Notes under the pieces: model-generated | Told to the model about the DNA's origin: nothing | The model's database searches: none | Seen by the model: the letters and a program-made list of their open reading frames with translations, nothing else | Assembly: GCA_018267365.1 (NCBI GenBank) | Contig: JAFDYQ010000013.1 | Span: 1-64,000, forward strand | Source of the DNA: Bacteroidota bacterium | Lineage (GTDB): Bacteria > Bacteroidota > Bacteroidia > Chitinophagales > LD1 | Direction: 5' to 3' | Length of the DNA stretch: 64,000 bases | Shown: in pieces, positions 34,600 to 43,090 of the stretch | Numbering within the stretch: position 1 is the stretch's first letter | How the letters are laid out: every line of letters starts with the position of its first letter | Position numbers and translations under genes: made by a program

Positions 34600-36087
34600 A
34601 TTAAACCAACAGCGATCAATACAGCCGTAGTCATAGGATCTGGTATAGGTGGCCTGGCCGCAGCCATCCGCCTCTCGCGCAGGGGCTATCGTGTCACAGT
34701 GTATGAGCAGCATAGCACGATAGGAGGCAAGGTGCATCGGATAGAGCAGGACGGCTATAGCTGGGGCTTTGGTGCGTCGCTGTTTACTATGCCGGAGCTG
34801 TTGGATGAGTTGTTTATACTCTGTGGCAAAGATCCTGCGCAGTACTATCACTACACGCGCATCGACCCTGTGTGCCGCTACTTTTATGCCGATGGCACAC
34901 GCCTGGATGCCTGGGCAGAGACAGACCGCTTTGCCGCTGAGGTGCAGCAACAGACCGGTGAGCCTGCGGTCAAAGTAAAACAGTACCTGGAGCGGATCGC
35001 AAAGCTTTATGATGTCACAAAGGATATTTTCCTATTCCGCTCGCTGCACCGATGGCGGACCTATGCAGACCGCAACGCTCTGCGTTCCTTACTACACCTG
35101 CCACAGATAGGCATAGGCGGCAAAATGCACAAGGCGAATGAAGAAGCCTTCTCTGATTCACGCATCGTGCAGCTCTTTGACCGCTATGCCACCTACAATG
35201 GGTCCGACCCATACCTCGCACCCGCCACGCTGAACGTGATCTCGCACCTGGAGTATAACAAGGGTGCTTACTTCCTGGAGGATGGCATGCCCATGCTCAC
35301 ACGTAGCCTGTATCAGCTCGCTCTGGATATGGGCGTAGAATTTGTCACCTCTTGTACCGTGACTGGTATACACGTAGAGGATGGAAACACAACAGGAATA
35401 AAGACCGGAGGGGCCTTCGTACCTGCCGACATAGTGGTGAGCAATATGGATGTAGTGTACACCTATCGCCGGCTGATGCCGGAGCAGCAGGCACCCGCGC
35501 GATATCTCGATCAGCCGCGCTCGTCATCGGCCATCATTTTCTATTGGGGTATGGATCGTATCTTTCCTGAGCTGGACCTTCACAATATCTTCTTCAGCAG
35601 TGACTATGCAGAGGAGTTTCGCATGCTCAGTACGGAGCAGGATATCAGCGATGATCCGACCATCTATATCTACATCAGCAGCAAGAAGCAACCCACCCAC
35701 GCTCCGCAGGGTGGTGAGAACTGGTTTGTCCTGATCAATGCACCACATGATAGCGGGCAGGACTGGGATGCCGTAGCAGCGCGCGTACGCGCCAATGTCA
35801 TAGCTCGACTCAGCAGAGAGCTGGGCGTTGACATCGCTTCCTGTATTGCCACCGAAACAGTCAATCATCCCGGCACCATAGATAGTAAGACAGGTTCATA
35901 TCTCGGTGCGCTTTACGGCAGCAGCTCCAATAATGTGCTGGCGGCTTTCCTGCGGCATCCAAATTTCAGCAGGAGTATAGAGGGGTTATACTTTTGTGGA
36001 GGTAGCGTACACCCTGGTGGCGGTGTGCCGCTCTGCCTGCTGTCTGCGCATATCATAGATGATCTATTGTCAAACAAGAAGGCCTGA
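34600..36087 (+). CDS. CrtD/CrtI-like carotenoid desaturase with apparent ATT start
   Basis: About 495 residues, of the CrtI fold: Rossmann GSGIGG at 13-18, and C-terminal YFCGGSVHPGGGVPLCLLSAHI, a signature of CrtI/CrtD oxidoreductases. CrtD introduces the 3',4' double bond in 1'-hydroxy carotenoids, matching the CruF gene in this locus. The start is odd: no ATG, GTG or TTG occurs in frame between the upstream TAA (34594-34596) and a GTG at 34699 that already lies behind the FAD-binding motif. The only sensible start is ATT at 34600 (reading Met-KPTAINTAVVIGSG). The frame continues that of the preceding gene, so readthrough or a mutated ATG are alternatives. Confidence 0.75.
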   Translation: MKPTAINTAVVIGSGIGGLAAAIRLSRRGYRVTVYEQHSTIGGKVHRIEQDGYSWGFGASLFTMPELLDELFILCGKDPAQYYHYTRIDPVCRYFYADGTRLDAWAETDRFAAEVQQQTGEPAVKVKQYLERIAKLYDVTKDIFLFRSLHRWRTYADRNALRSLLHLPQIGIGGKMHKANEEAFSDSRIVQLFDRYATYNGSDPYLAPATLNVISHLEYNKGAYFLEDGMPMLTRSLYQLALDMGVEFVTSCTVTGIHVEDGNTTGIKTGGAFVPADIVVSNMDVVYTYRRLMPEQQAPARYLDQPRSSSAIIFYWGMDRIFPELDLHNIFFSSDYAEEFRMLSTEQDISDDPTIYIYISSKKQPTHAPQGGENWFVLINAPHDSGQDWDAVAARVRANVIARLSRELGVDIASCIATETVNHPGTIDSKTGSYLGALYGSSSNNVLAAFLRHPNFSRSIEGLYFCGGSVHPGGGVPLCLLSAHIIDDLLSNKKA

Positions 36088-36112
36088 TGTTTGCAGGAAA
36101 AAAGCAATCGTG

Positions 36113-36811
36113 ATGAAGTACACCTACCTGCTCATAGATATATTTACCGTGGTCATGCCGCTGGTCTTCTCTTTTGACAGCCGCGTGGCTTTCTACAAAA
36201 AGTGGAAGTATCTGCTGCCTGCTATGCTCGTCACAGCGGCTATCTTTATCGTGTGGGACCACTATTTTACAGTAGCAGGTGTGTGGAGTTTCAATCATGC
36301 GTATACGCTGGGTCTTGACATCTGGTCGCTGCCGGTAGAGGAGATACTCTTCTTTATCACGGTACCGTATTCCTGCGTTTTCATCTATGAGAATATCTGC
36401 TGCTACAAACCCCGCAAACTCCTGTCTGATAGCCTCTGGATCGTGCAGCTGATCTTGCCTGCCGTGTTTGGTATACTGGCATATATGTCCGCGGCTCGTG
36501 CCTACACGCTCTCTGTCACGATGGGTATGACCATCTTCCTGCCCCTCGCGGTGTGGGCGCTTCGGGCGGATCAGCTGGAGAATTTTGTCCTATCCTTCCT
36601 CGTCAGCATACTCCCCATGCTGGTAGTCAATGGCATACTGACAGCCCTGCCGGTAGTGCGCTATGACGATCTGCAGAACTGCGGCATCAGGCTCGGCACC
36701 ATCCCGATAGAGGACTTCCTGTATGGTGCTCTTCTGCTCGGTATCAATATCTGCATCTATGAGGTGCTGCAAAGTATAGCGACGCGTACCGCACCGGAGC
36801 GAACAAAGTAA
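36113..36811 (+). CDS. Lycopene cyclase, fused CrtYc-CrtYd type
   Basis: 232 residues with about seven membrane segments. Two internal repeats carry the cyclase motif: PVEEILFFITVPYSCVFIYE (about 70-89) and PIEDFLYGALLLGINICIYE (about 197-216). This is the fused form of the heterodimeric CrtYc/CrtYd cyclases of Actinobacteria, which make beta-rings from lycopene psi ends in the membrane; members of this family often act on one end only, giving monocyclic products. The start ATG follows the desaturase stop by 25 bases; an upstream in-frame ATG would overlap the desaturase gene and adds no membrane segment. Confidence 0.85.
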   Translation: MKYTYLLIDIFTVVMPLVFSFDSRVAFYKKWKYLLPAMLVTAAIFIVWDHYFTVAGVWSFNHAYTLGLDIWSLPVEEILFFITVPYSCVFIYENICCYKPRKLLSDSLWIVQLILPAVFGILAYMSAARAYTLSVTMGMTIFLPLAVWALRADQLENFVLSFLVSILPMLVVNGILTALPVVRYDDLQNCGIRLGTIPIEDFLYGALLLGINICIYEVLQSIATRTAPERTK

Positions 36812-36844
36812 GCCATGCCGGTGTTTAGACACTAAAAGAAACCG

Positions 36845-37519
36845 ATGCTGAAAGTAAAAGTGGACCATGATGAAGCCGGCGAAATGGGAGACAATCACGT
36901 CATGACCTCTGCCGAAACACCGCTCCGCGCAGATGCCTTTGCTATGGACGATGACCTGAAGGTAGAACTGATAGAGGAGAAGTTTGCCGAGATCATGCAT
37001 ATACTCGGCCTCGACCTCGAGGACGATAGCCTGCGCGGTACGCCGCACAGGGTGGCAAAGATGTACGTCAAAGAGATCTTTAGCGGTCTCAATCCTGCCA
37101 ATAAGCCGAAGATCGCTGTATTTGAAAACAAGTTCAAATACCACGAGATGCTGGTAGAGAAAGACATCGCTTTCTACAGCAACTGTGAGCACCACTTTGT
37201 GCCCATCATAGGCCGCGCACATGTGGCCTACATCAGCGAGGGTCAGGTGATAGGCCTGTCAAAGATCAACCGCCTCGTGCAGTATTATGCCAAACGGCCA
37301 CAGGTACAGGAGCGCCTCACCATACAGATAGCAGAGGCTATCAAAGAGGCTACAGGCACGGACAGCGTAGCAGTGGTGATAGACGCACAGCACCTCTGTG
37401 TATCCTCCCGTGGTGTGGGTGACACGAGCTCAGCTACGGTCACTTCCAGCTTCTCGGGCCGCTTTCTCAATGAGCAGACACGCAATGAGTTTCTGGCCTA
37501 CTGTGGACTGAATAAGTAG
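36845..37519 (+). CDS. folE: GTP cyclohydrolase I
   Basis: 224 residues, converting GTP to dihydroneopterin triphosphate, the first step to folate and pterins. Zinc ligands are C114 and H117 (NCEHH) and C185 (HLCVSSRG), with the usual GTPHRVAKMY helix and QVQERLT motif. The extra acidic N terminus (about 35 residues) is not unusual for Bacteroidota. It sits between the lycopene cyclase and an SDR gene within the light locus, suggesting light-linked supply of pterin, possibly for the flavoprotein encoded nearby. It may be a second, specialised copy; the genome outside is not visible. Confidence 0.93.
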   Translation: MLKVKVDHDEAGEMGDNHVMTSAETPLRADAFAMDDDLKVELIEEKFAEIMHILGLDLEDDSLRGTPHRVAKMYVKEIFSGLNPANKPKIAVFENKFKYHEMLVEKDIAFYSNCEHHFVPIIGRAHVAYISEGQVIGLSKINRLVQYYAKRPQVQERLTIQIAEAIKEATGTDSVAVVIDAQHLCVSSRGVGDTSSATVTSSFSGRFLNEQTRNEFLAYCGLNK

Positions 37520-37525
37520 ATCACT

Positions 37526-38221
37526 ATGAAGGACTATATCGTCATAGGTGGCACATCAGGCATAGGCCTGGAGATCGTGCGTAGTCTGTCCGCAGCCGGT
37601 CATCATGTACACGTGCTCTCACGTAGCCAGCGAAACCTGGATGGGCTCGATCGTGTCAGCCATACCGTGTGGGATGCGCTGGGCGGAGAGGCTCCCGCAG
37701 GGGAGTGGCCAGCTCAGATAGACGGGCTGGTGTACTGCCCCGGCAGCATCACACTGAAGCCTTTTCACCGGCTGACGGGTGAGGATTTCATCTCAGACTA
37801 TCAGGTGAATGTGATCGGTGCAGTGCGCGCTATACAATATTTCCTGCCGGCGCTGAAAGCCGCAGAGTTGCCGTCCATTGTACTCTTCAGCACAGTGGCC
37901 GTGAAGACAGGTATGCCGTTTCACGCCTCTATCAGCGCTGCCAAGGGGGCCATAGAAGGGCTCACCCGCTCACTGGCAGCGGACCTCGCACCCCGCATCC
38001 GCGTGAACTGCATCGCTCCCTCGCTGGTACAGACAGAGCTGAGCGCACGGCTCACATCCTCTGAGGAAAAGATCAAAGCGTCTGCACAGCGCCACCCTCT
38101 CGCGCGCATCGGCACGCCTGCTGATATAGCTGCTATGGCTACACTGCTACTCACAGAGGCTCAGTGGATCACAGGTCAGGTGCTACATATAGATGGTGGT
38201 ATGAGCAGCCTCAGGCTCTAG
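37526..38221 (+). CDS. SDR-fold protein lacking the catalytic Tyr
   Basis: 231 residues with SDR nucleotide-binding GGTSGIG (8-14), the NVIG segment near 95, Ser at 122 (LFSTVAV) and Lys140, but the residue four before the Lys is Ile136 instead of the catalytic Tyr (FHASISAAKGAIEGL). The C-terminal IDGG motif is kept. I recall similar Tyr-less SDRs beside folE and cryptochrome-like genes in Flavobacteria, so the loss is probably a family trait, not decay. It starts six bases after folE and converges with the flavoprotein gene three bases away. A pterin-related role is possible but unproven. Confidence 0.75.
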   Translation: MKDYIVIGGTSGIGLEIVRSLSAAGHHVHVLSRSQRNLDGLDRVSHTVWDALGGEAPAGEWPAQIDGLVYCPGSITLKPFHRLTGEDFISDYQVNVIGAVRAIQYFLPALKAAELPSIVLFSTVAVKTGMPFHASISAAKGAIEGLTRSLAADLAPRIRVNCIAPSLVQTELSARLTSSEEKIKASAQRHPLARIGTPADIAAMATLLLTEAQWITGQVLHIDGGMSSLRL

Positions 38222-38224
38222 CAC

Positions 38225-39313
38225 TTAGAGGTACTTTTCACATTTTTTCCAGAAGGACATAAAGGAGCCCGGTGCATGTACCACCTGCGGGAACAGCCAC
38301 TCCGGCTCATCCAGCGTGGCAGGGTAGTGCAGCGAGGACGGATGCTTCTTTGCAAAGATATGTGGGAAGGAAGCTGTACGCATCAGATCATCCACACCGC
38401 CGCAGAATAGCTGTATGCCCGGAATATTCTCTGCGAGCTCAAGGATGAAAGACAATACGCGCGGAGATACGGGATACTTCCTGTAGTGCTCCGGTTCCAG
38501 TAGCAGTACCCTATTGGCATCCATCTCCCTGCGCCAGAGCGGGTCCAGGGTACATGCGTTATAGATCAGCAGCGGTTTGTTGTATAGCAGTTGCAGTGCC
38601 GGCGTATCCGGTAGTCTTGTTTGTAGCTGTGGCAGGGAGTGTTTGCTCAGGACTTGAGGCATGGGCAGATGGGCCAGCTGTTCATACGGCACATCGAGAA
38701 AGCTATCCCTCTGGTCCGTATGGCAGAACTTATTGATATTACTCTGGTCGCAATAGTACTTCTTAGAAGAGAAAGTTCCCGCTACCCACTGCCAGCTCAG
38801 CGTATTGCTGGCCAGGTCATGATCCGCTAGATGGTAATACATCCATCGGGATGGTGCGGCCCAATGAGCCCGGCCTATATTGCAGGCCAGAGAGGCTACA
38901 TACATACGCAGGTGGTTGTGCATGTAGCCGGTGGTGTGGAGCTGCTCTATAGCGGCATCTATGGCAGTGATACCTGTGGTCGCAGTGAGCAGCGCATCGG
39001 GTATGCTGTAGTGACAAAAGCCTTGCTGCGGCCCTTTGATATCTGACCATATGCGGTCTCCCAGCTGGTACCACTGCCGCTGAAAGTACTCACGCCAGGC
39101 CAGTTCAAAAATAAAGGTGTATGCCTGCTCCCTGCTATAGCGGCTCAGCACGCGCTCCCGCACATAGGGCAGCGAAAGGACACCGCGCGATATATATGGC
39201 GAGAGGTAGCTCACCGCACCATCGATATAGTTTCTGGTACCGGCATATGCTACAGCATCTACGCGGTCTACTGCCGCCAGTATATCAGCATAGCGCGTCA
39301 GCAGGTCCGTCAT
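38225..39313 (-). CDS. Cryptochrome/photolyase-like FAD protein lacking the N-terminal antenna domain
   Basis: 362 residues. Residues about 30-200 match the FAD-binding half of photolyases and cryptochromes: YLSPYISRG (37-45), FIFELAWREYFQ (67-78), TGYMHNHLRMYVAS (128-141) and a DLASNTLSWQWVAGT-type flavin loop (166-180). The family normally begins with an alpha/beta antenna domain of about 130 residues, which is missing. Instead residues about 245-330 form an alpha/beta-like segment (LLIYNACTLDPLW, RVLLLEPEHY, IQLFCGGVDDL), suggesting a domain placed behind the FAD module. It overlaps the flavin reductase gene by four bases (ATGA). Likely a blue-light sensor or repair enzyme; which one is undecided. 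Confidence 0.8.
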   Translation of the reverse strand: MTDLLTRYADILAAVDRVDAVAYAGTRNYIDGAVSYLSPYISRGVLSLPYVRERVLSRYSREQAYTFIFELAWREYFQRQWYQLGDRIWSDIKGPQQGFCHYSIPDALLTATTGITAIDAAIEQLHTTGYMHNHLRMYVASLACNIGRAHWAAPSRWMYYHLADHDLASNTLSWQWVAGTFSSKKYYCDQSNINKFCHTDQRDSFLDVPYEQLAHLPMPQVLSKHSLPQLQTRLPDTPALQLLYNKPLLIYNACTLDPLWRREMDANRVLLLEPEHYRKYPVSPRVLSFILELAENIPGIQLFCGGVDDLMRTASFPHIFAKKHPSSLHYPATLDEPEWLFPQVVHAPGSFMSFWKKCEKYL

Positions 39314-39792
39314 ATAGAGATCAGTTTTTTGTCACGGAGGTGATGTAGCATCAGCACTTCGCCTTCTGCCATATTGCGGTAGCTCACTACATCGCAGAGA
39401 GCTAGTATATGGTCGCCGGCATCGGTTAGTGAGCGCACCTGCAGCTCTATCACAGCCAGCGCATCACTCAGCACCTGGTAACCATTGTAACCTGTGAGCC
39501 GCTTGCTGAGTGTTTTTAGCTTGTCTTTGCGGCGACCGCTTTGTTTGCCCAGGCGATTGATCAGGTCGAGATGCGCCGTGCTCAGTATCTGCAGGACCAT
39601 GCTTTCTTGCTGCATCACGTTGTCCAGTGTTTTCGTTTCCTTGTATACTGCCACCATATAGCGCTTGGGCTGCATAGAGACCTGCGAGGCGTAGGTGCAG
39701 ATGTTCATATTGTGCTGTCGGCCATCATGGCTGGCTATGCTGTACACAGGCAGGTCCAGACGGTTCCAGGGCTTCTTTCTGATAGTAGGCAT
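39310..39792 (-). CDS. Flavin reductase-like (split-barrel FMN-binding) protein
   Basis: About 160 residues from the ATG giving MPTIRKKPWNRLDLPVYSIAS. Resembles the flavin reductase-like split-barrel domain (NICTYASQVSMQPKRYMVAVYKE), which binds FMN or FAD and reduces it with NAD(P)H. An ATG 33 bases upstream is less likely. Its stop overlaps the start of the cryptochrome-like gene, so the two are co-translated; it may reduce or deliver the flavin of that protein. Transcribed divergently from the TonB receptor gene. Confidence 0.75.
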   Translation of the reverse strand: MPTIRKKPWNRLDLPVYSIASHDGRQHNMNICTYASQVSMQPKRYMVAVYKETKTLDNVMQQESMVLQILSTAHLDLINRLGKQSGRRKDKLKTLSKRLTGYNGYQVLSDALAVIELQVRSLTDAGDHILALCDVVSYRNMAEGEVLMLHHLRDKKLISI

Positions 39793-39882
39793 TGGCTTTT
39801 TATGATACAAGTAGTGAACAAACAAGCTTTTACATTGTTTCAGCTACTATAACCATTACACCACGAGATTGTTTAGCCCCAC

Positions 39883-42249
39883 ATGAACAAGCTTTCGACC
39901 CTTCTATTAGTGTGCCTGTCCTTTACAGCCATGGCTCAGTCTGGTATCATCCGAGGCCGGATAGCGGTAGCCGGTAGCAATGCACCCCTTGATTTTGCCA
40001 CTGTAGCGCTGGATGGCACTACGATCGGTACACAGACAGATGAGAAGGGTGAATATGAATTCAAAGACCTTCAGCCTGGTTTCTACAATGTCAAAATATC
40101 CAGTGTAGGCTATACGGCCAAGACGGTCTATGAGGTGGAGGTGACCAACTCAAAGCCTGCCATAGTCAATGCCGAGCTAGAGAGCAGTACCGAGAAGCTC
40201 AAAGAGGTGGAGGTCACCACGGGTACCTTTCAGCGCAAAGAGGAGAGCCCGGTGTCTATCCGCACTATCGGAGTGAATGAGATACAGCGCTATCCGGGCG
40301 GCAATCGTGACATATCGCGTGTGATACAATCCCTGCCGGGTGTCGGCGTCAGTACTGGTTTTCGCAATGACCTGATCATACGCGGTGGCTCTACGGCTGA
40401 GAATAAGTTTTACCTGGATGATATAGAGATACCCAATATCAATCACTTTGTCACACAAGGTGGCTCAGGCGGGCCGCAGGGCCTGATCAATGTGGACTTT
40501 ATCCGAGAGGTCAATTTCTACTCATCGGCTTTTCCGGCAGACAGGGGCAATGTACTCAGCTCTGTAATGGACATACGGCTGCGCGATGGCCGGGAGGACA
40601 GGTGGGGTGCTGCCGCCGCACTGGGTATCACAGATGCGGCCCTCTCTGCAGAGGGACCGCTGGACAAGAAGAAGAAAGCCACCCTGCTGCTATCCTGGCG
40701 CTCCTCCTACTATGACTGGTTTTTCAAACTCATCAATGTACCGATATTCCCAAACTATAATGATGGTCAGGTGAAGCTGAGATGGAAGATCACTCCCAAA
40801 GATGAATTGACCTTTCTAAGCCTGAATGCTATCGATATATTTCGGCTAAACCTGAATGCCAATAAAACCGAAGAAAACAGATACCTGCTGCAACTCTTGC
40901 CCGTCAATAATCAGCAGAGCACTACCAATGGCCTCAAGTATACCCACTTCTTTACCAATAGCTATCTGCAGGCAGTGGTGAGCAGTAGTGAGTTATTTAA
41001 CCAGATAGATAAGTACAAGGATAATAGCAAAGACTCTACCCGCACGCAGTACTACCGCTCCACACAGGCAGAGACTAAGGCACGCCTCGAGTGGACCAAA
41101 CGCAGCAAGGGCTGGAAGATCAATGTAGGTGGCAATCTGGAGTGGGACCGCTACTACAACCGCTCACAGTTTCAGGGTACGTACTTCCGCTATGACTACC
41201 TGACCCGGCTGGATATCTACCGCTACGGCGTCTTCTCACAGGTGAGCAAGACTGTAGCCAAAGATCGCCTCACCCTTTCACTAGGCATGCGGCTGGATGG
41301 CAATACTTACAATGAGAGTATGCTCAATCCGCTCAATCAACTATCACCGCGCTTTGCGCTGTCTTATACTATACTGGAGCGACTGAGGCTAAACTTTAAC
41401 ACGGGCTACTACCATGAGACGCCTGCCTATACCGTGATGGGCTACAGAGATACTACCGGAGCGCTGGTCAATCAAAAGCGCCTCACCTATATGCGGAATA
41501 TACATGTGGTAGCAGGCATAGAGTATACTACGAAATATAACAGCCGCATCTCCGTGGAGGGCTTCTTCAAGCAGTACTACAATGTCCCCTTCCTGCTGGA
41601 TGACTCTATCTCGCTGGCCAATCAGGGCAGCAACTTCGGAGTAGTGGGCAATGCTCCTGCACAGAGCACTAACAAGGGCAGGTCCTACGGTGGTGAGTTT
41701 CTCTTTGAGCAGAAATTGTACAAGGGATGGTTTGGTATTCTGTCTTACACGCTGTTCTGGAGCCAGTTTCAGGATAAGTACGGCGTGTATCAATCCTCCA
41801 GCTGGGATACGCGCCACATCATTAGCCTCACAGCGGGCAAGAAGTTTAAGCGTAACTGGGAGCTGGGGGCTAGATGGCGCGTACAGGGCGGATCTCCATA
41901 TACGCCTTATGACATAGCCTACTCCACGCTCATACCGGTCTACACGGCAAATCCTGGCGGCGTATTCGACTATAATAGACAGAACTCTCTTCGCCTGCCG
42001 TGGTTTCACCAACTGGATATGCGCGTGACCAAGAAGTGGTACCTCAAGGCGCTGTCTATAGAGCTCTACCTCGATATACAGAATGTCTACTACCACAAGC
42101 AAAAGCAGCAGGACCTGTTTACTATAAAACGCGATGCTAACGGACAGCCGCTAGTAGATCCATCAGACCCGACACGCTACATCCCTAACCTGCTGGCCAA
42201 TACTTCCGGAGTACTACAGCCGGGGCTGGGACTCGTGATCAGCTATTGA
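39883..42249 (+). CDS. TonB-dependent outer-membrane receptor
   Basis: 788 residues: a signal peptide (1-18), a carboxypeptidase-like regulatory domain (about 20-105, GIIRGRIAVAGSNAPLDFATVAL), a plug domain (about 115-225, with GVNEIQRYPGGNRDISRVIQSLPGV and IRGGSTAENKFYLDDIEI), and a 22-strand barrel to the end. No SusD partner is nearby, arguing against a classical polysaccharide system. It lies inside the carotenoid locus but is flanked by short-distance opposite-strand genes, so its link to the pathway is only positional. Cargo unknown. Confidence 0.9.
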   Translation: MNKLSTLLLVCLSFTAMAQSGIIRGRIAVAGSNAPLDFATVALDGTTIGTQTDEKGEYEFKDLQPGFYNVKISSVGYTAKTVYEVEVTNSKPAIVNAELESSTEKLKEVEVTTGTFQRKEESPVSIRTIGVNEIQRYPGGNRDISRVIQSLPGVGVSTGFRNDLIIRGGSTAENKFYLDDIEIPNINHFVTQGGSGGPQGLINVDFIREVNFYSSAFPADRGNVLSSVMDIRLRDGREDRWGAAAALGITDAALSAEGPLDKKKKATLLLSWRSSYYDWFFKLINVPIFPNYNDGQVKLRWKITPKDELTFLSLNAIDIFRLNLNANKTEENRYLLQLLPVNNQQSTTNGLKYTHFFTNSYLQAVVSSSELFNQIDKYKDNSKDSTRTQYYRSTQAETKARLEWTKRSKGWKINVGGNLEWDRYYNRSQFQGTYFRYDYLTRLDIYRYGVFSQVSKTVAKDRLTLSLGMRLDGNTYNESMLNPLNQLSPRFALSYTILERLRLNFNTGYYHETPAYTVMGYRDTTGALVNQKRLTYMRNIHVVAGIEYTTKYNSRISVEGFFKQYYNVPFLLDDSISLANQGSNFGVVGNAPAQSTNKGRSYGGEFLFEQKLYKGWFGILSYTLFWSQFQDKYGVYQSSSWDTRHIISLTAGKKFKRNWELGARWRVQGGSPYTPYDIAYSTLIPVYTANPGGVFDYNRQNSLRLPWFHQLDMRVTKKWYLKALSIELYLDIQNVYYHKQKQQDLFTIKRDANGQPLVDPSDPTRYIPNLLANTSGVLQPGLGLVISY

Positions 42250-42263
42250 CCGAGATAGAAGTG

Positions 42264-42974
42264 CTACCACTCAATAGGCTGACCATCGCGATAGAAGCCT
42301 CCGGTGGGACCATCCGGGCCGAGCGTAGCAGCCCATACGATCCCCTTGGCACCCTCGCTGACAGGACGTGCACCATAGGCGGCAGTTCCCGGATAGGTAG
42401 CTACAAATCCGGGACAAACTGCGTTGATCTTGATACCTGTATCTTTTAGCTCGTGGGCCAGATGAATGGTGAGCGCATTGAGCGCAGTTTTAGTGATGCT
42501 GTAGACTGGCGTGGCTCCGGGCCTTGCGCCGATACCAAAAGAAGGGTCGTGGAAGGAACCAGCCCCGCTGGATACATTCACTATCCGCGGAGCATCGCTG
42601 CGCTGCAGCAAAGGAGCGAAGGCCCTGATCATGCGCCATGCACCGAGCAGATTGGTGTCCAGCGCTTCATGTACGAATGCAGTTTCTGTCTCCAGTGCAT
42701 GTGCACCCTGGTCATAATAGGCACCTGCATTATTGATAAGCACGTCCAGTTTCTCATAGTCTCTCTCTATGGTCCTGCACAGCGCCTCTATACTGCCGGG
42801 GTCGGTTACATCCAGCTGTTCGGCTTGCAGATTCGCCGGGCCTGCCAGAGATTTGGCTTGATAGATATCCCGGGCGGAGACGATGACGAAATAGCCCAGT
42901 TGTGACAGCTGTCTGGCAGTTTCAAACCCGAGACCGGTTTCCCGGCTCACTCCGGTGATCAATGCTACTTTCAT
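42264..42974 (-). CDS. Short-chain dehydrogenase/reductase
   Basis: 236 residues of a classical SDR: TGVSRETGLG (8-17) cofactor loop, DVTD at about 54-57, NNAG at about 80-83, catalytic Ser in NVSSGAG, and Tyr/Lys in VYSITK. Prefers probably NADP(H), given Arg near the second beta-strand (SAR). It converges with the TonB receptor (14 bases between stops) and is divergent from the CruF-type gene. A role in carotenoid end-group oxidation is conceivable but not shown by sequence. Confidence 0.88.
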   Translation of the reverse strand: MKVALITGVSRETGLGFETARQLSQLGYFVIVSARDIYQAKSLAGPANLQAEQLDVTDPGSIEALCRTIERDYEKLDVLINNAGAYYDQGAHALETETAFVHEALDTNLLGAWRMIRAFAPLLQRSDAPRIVNVSSGAGSFHDPSFGIGARPGATPVYSITKTALNALTIHLAHELKDTGIKINAVCPGFVATYPGTAAYGARPVSEGAKGIVWAATLGPDGPTGGFYRDGQPIEW

Positions 42975-43090
42975 GATTTCCCCTTTTTAGGAAAGATAAC
43001 AACAGGAGAAGTAGCAAGGTTCGTTTGTTAAATAATTCTTCGGCGAACATTTCGTATCACGCCTTGTTATCAGGGTGTAATGAGATTATT

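Noticed and set aside
39883-42249. SusC-type receptor of a polysaccharide-utilisation locus
   Set aside because: It is shorter than usual SusC proteins, there is no SusD neighbour and no glycoside hydrolases; called a general TonB-dependent receptor.
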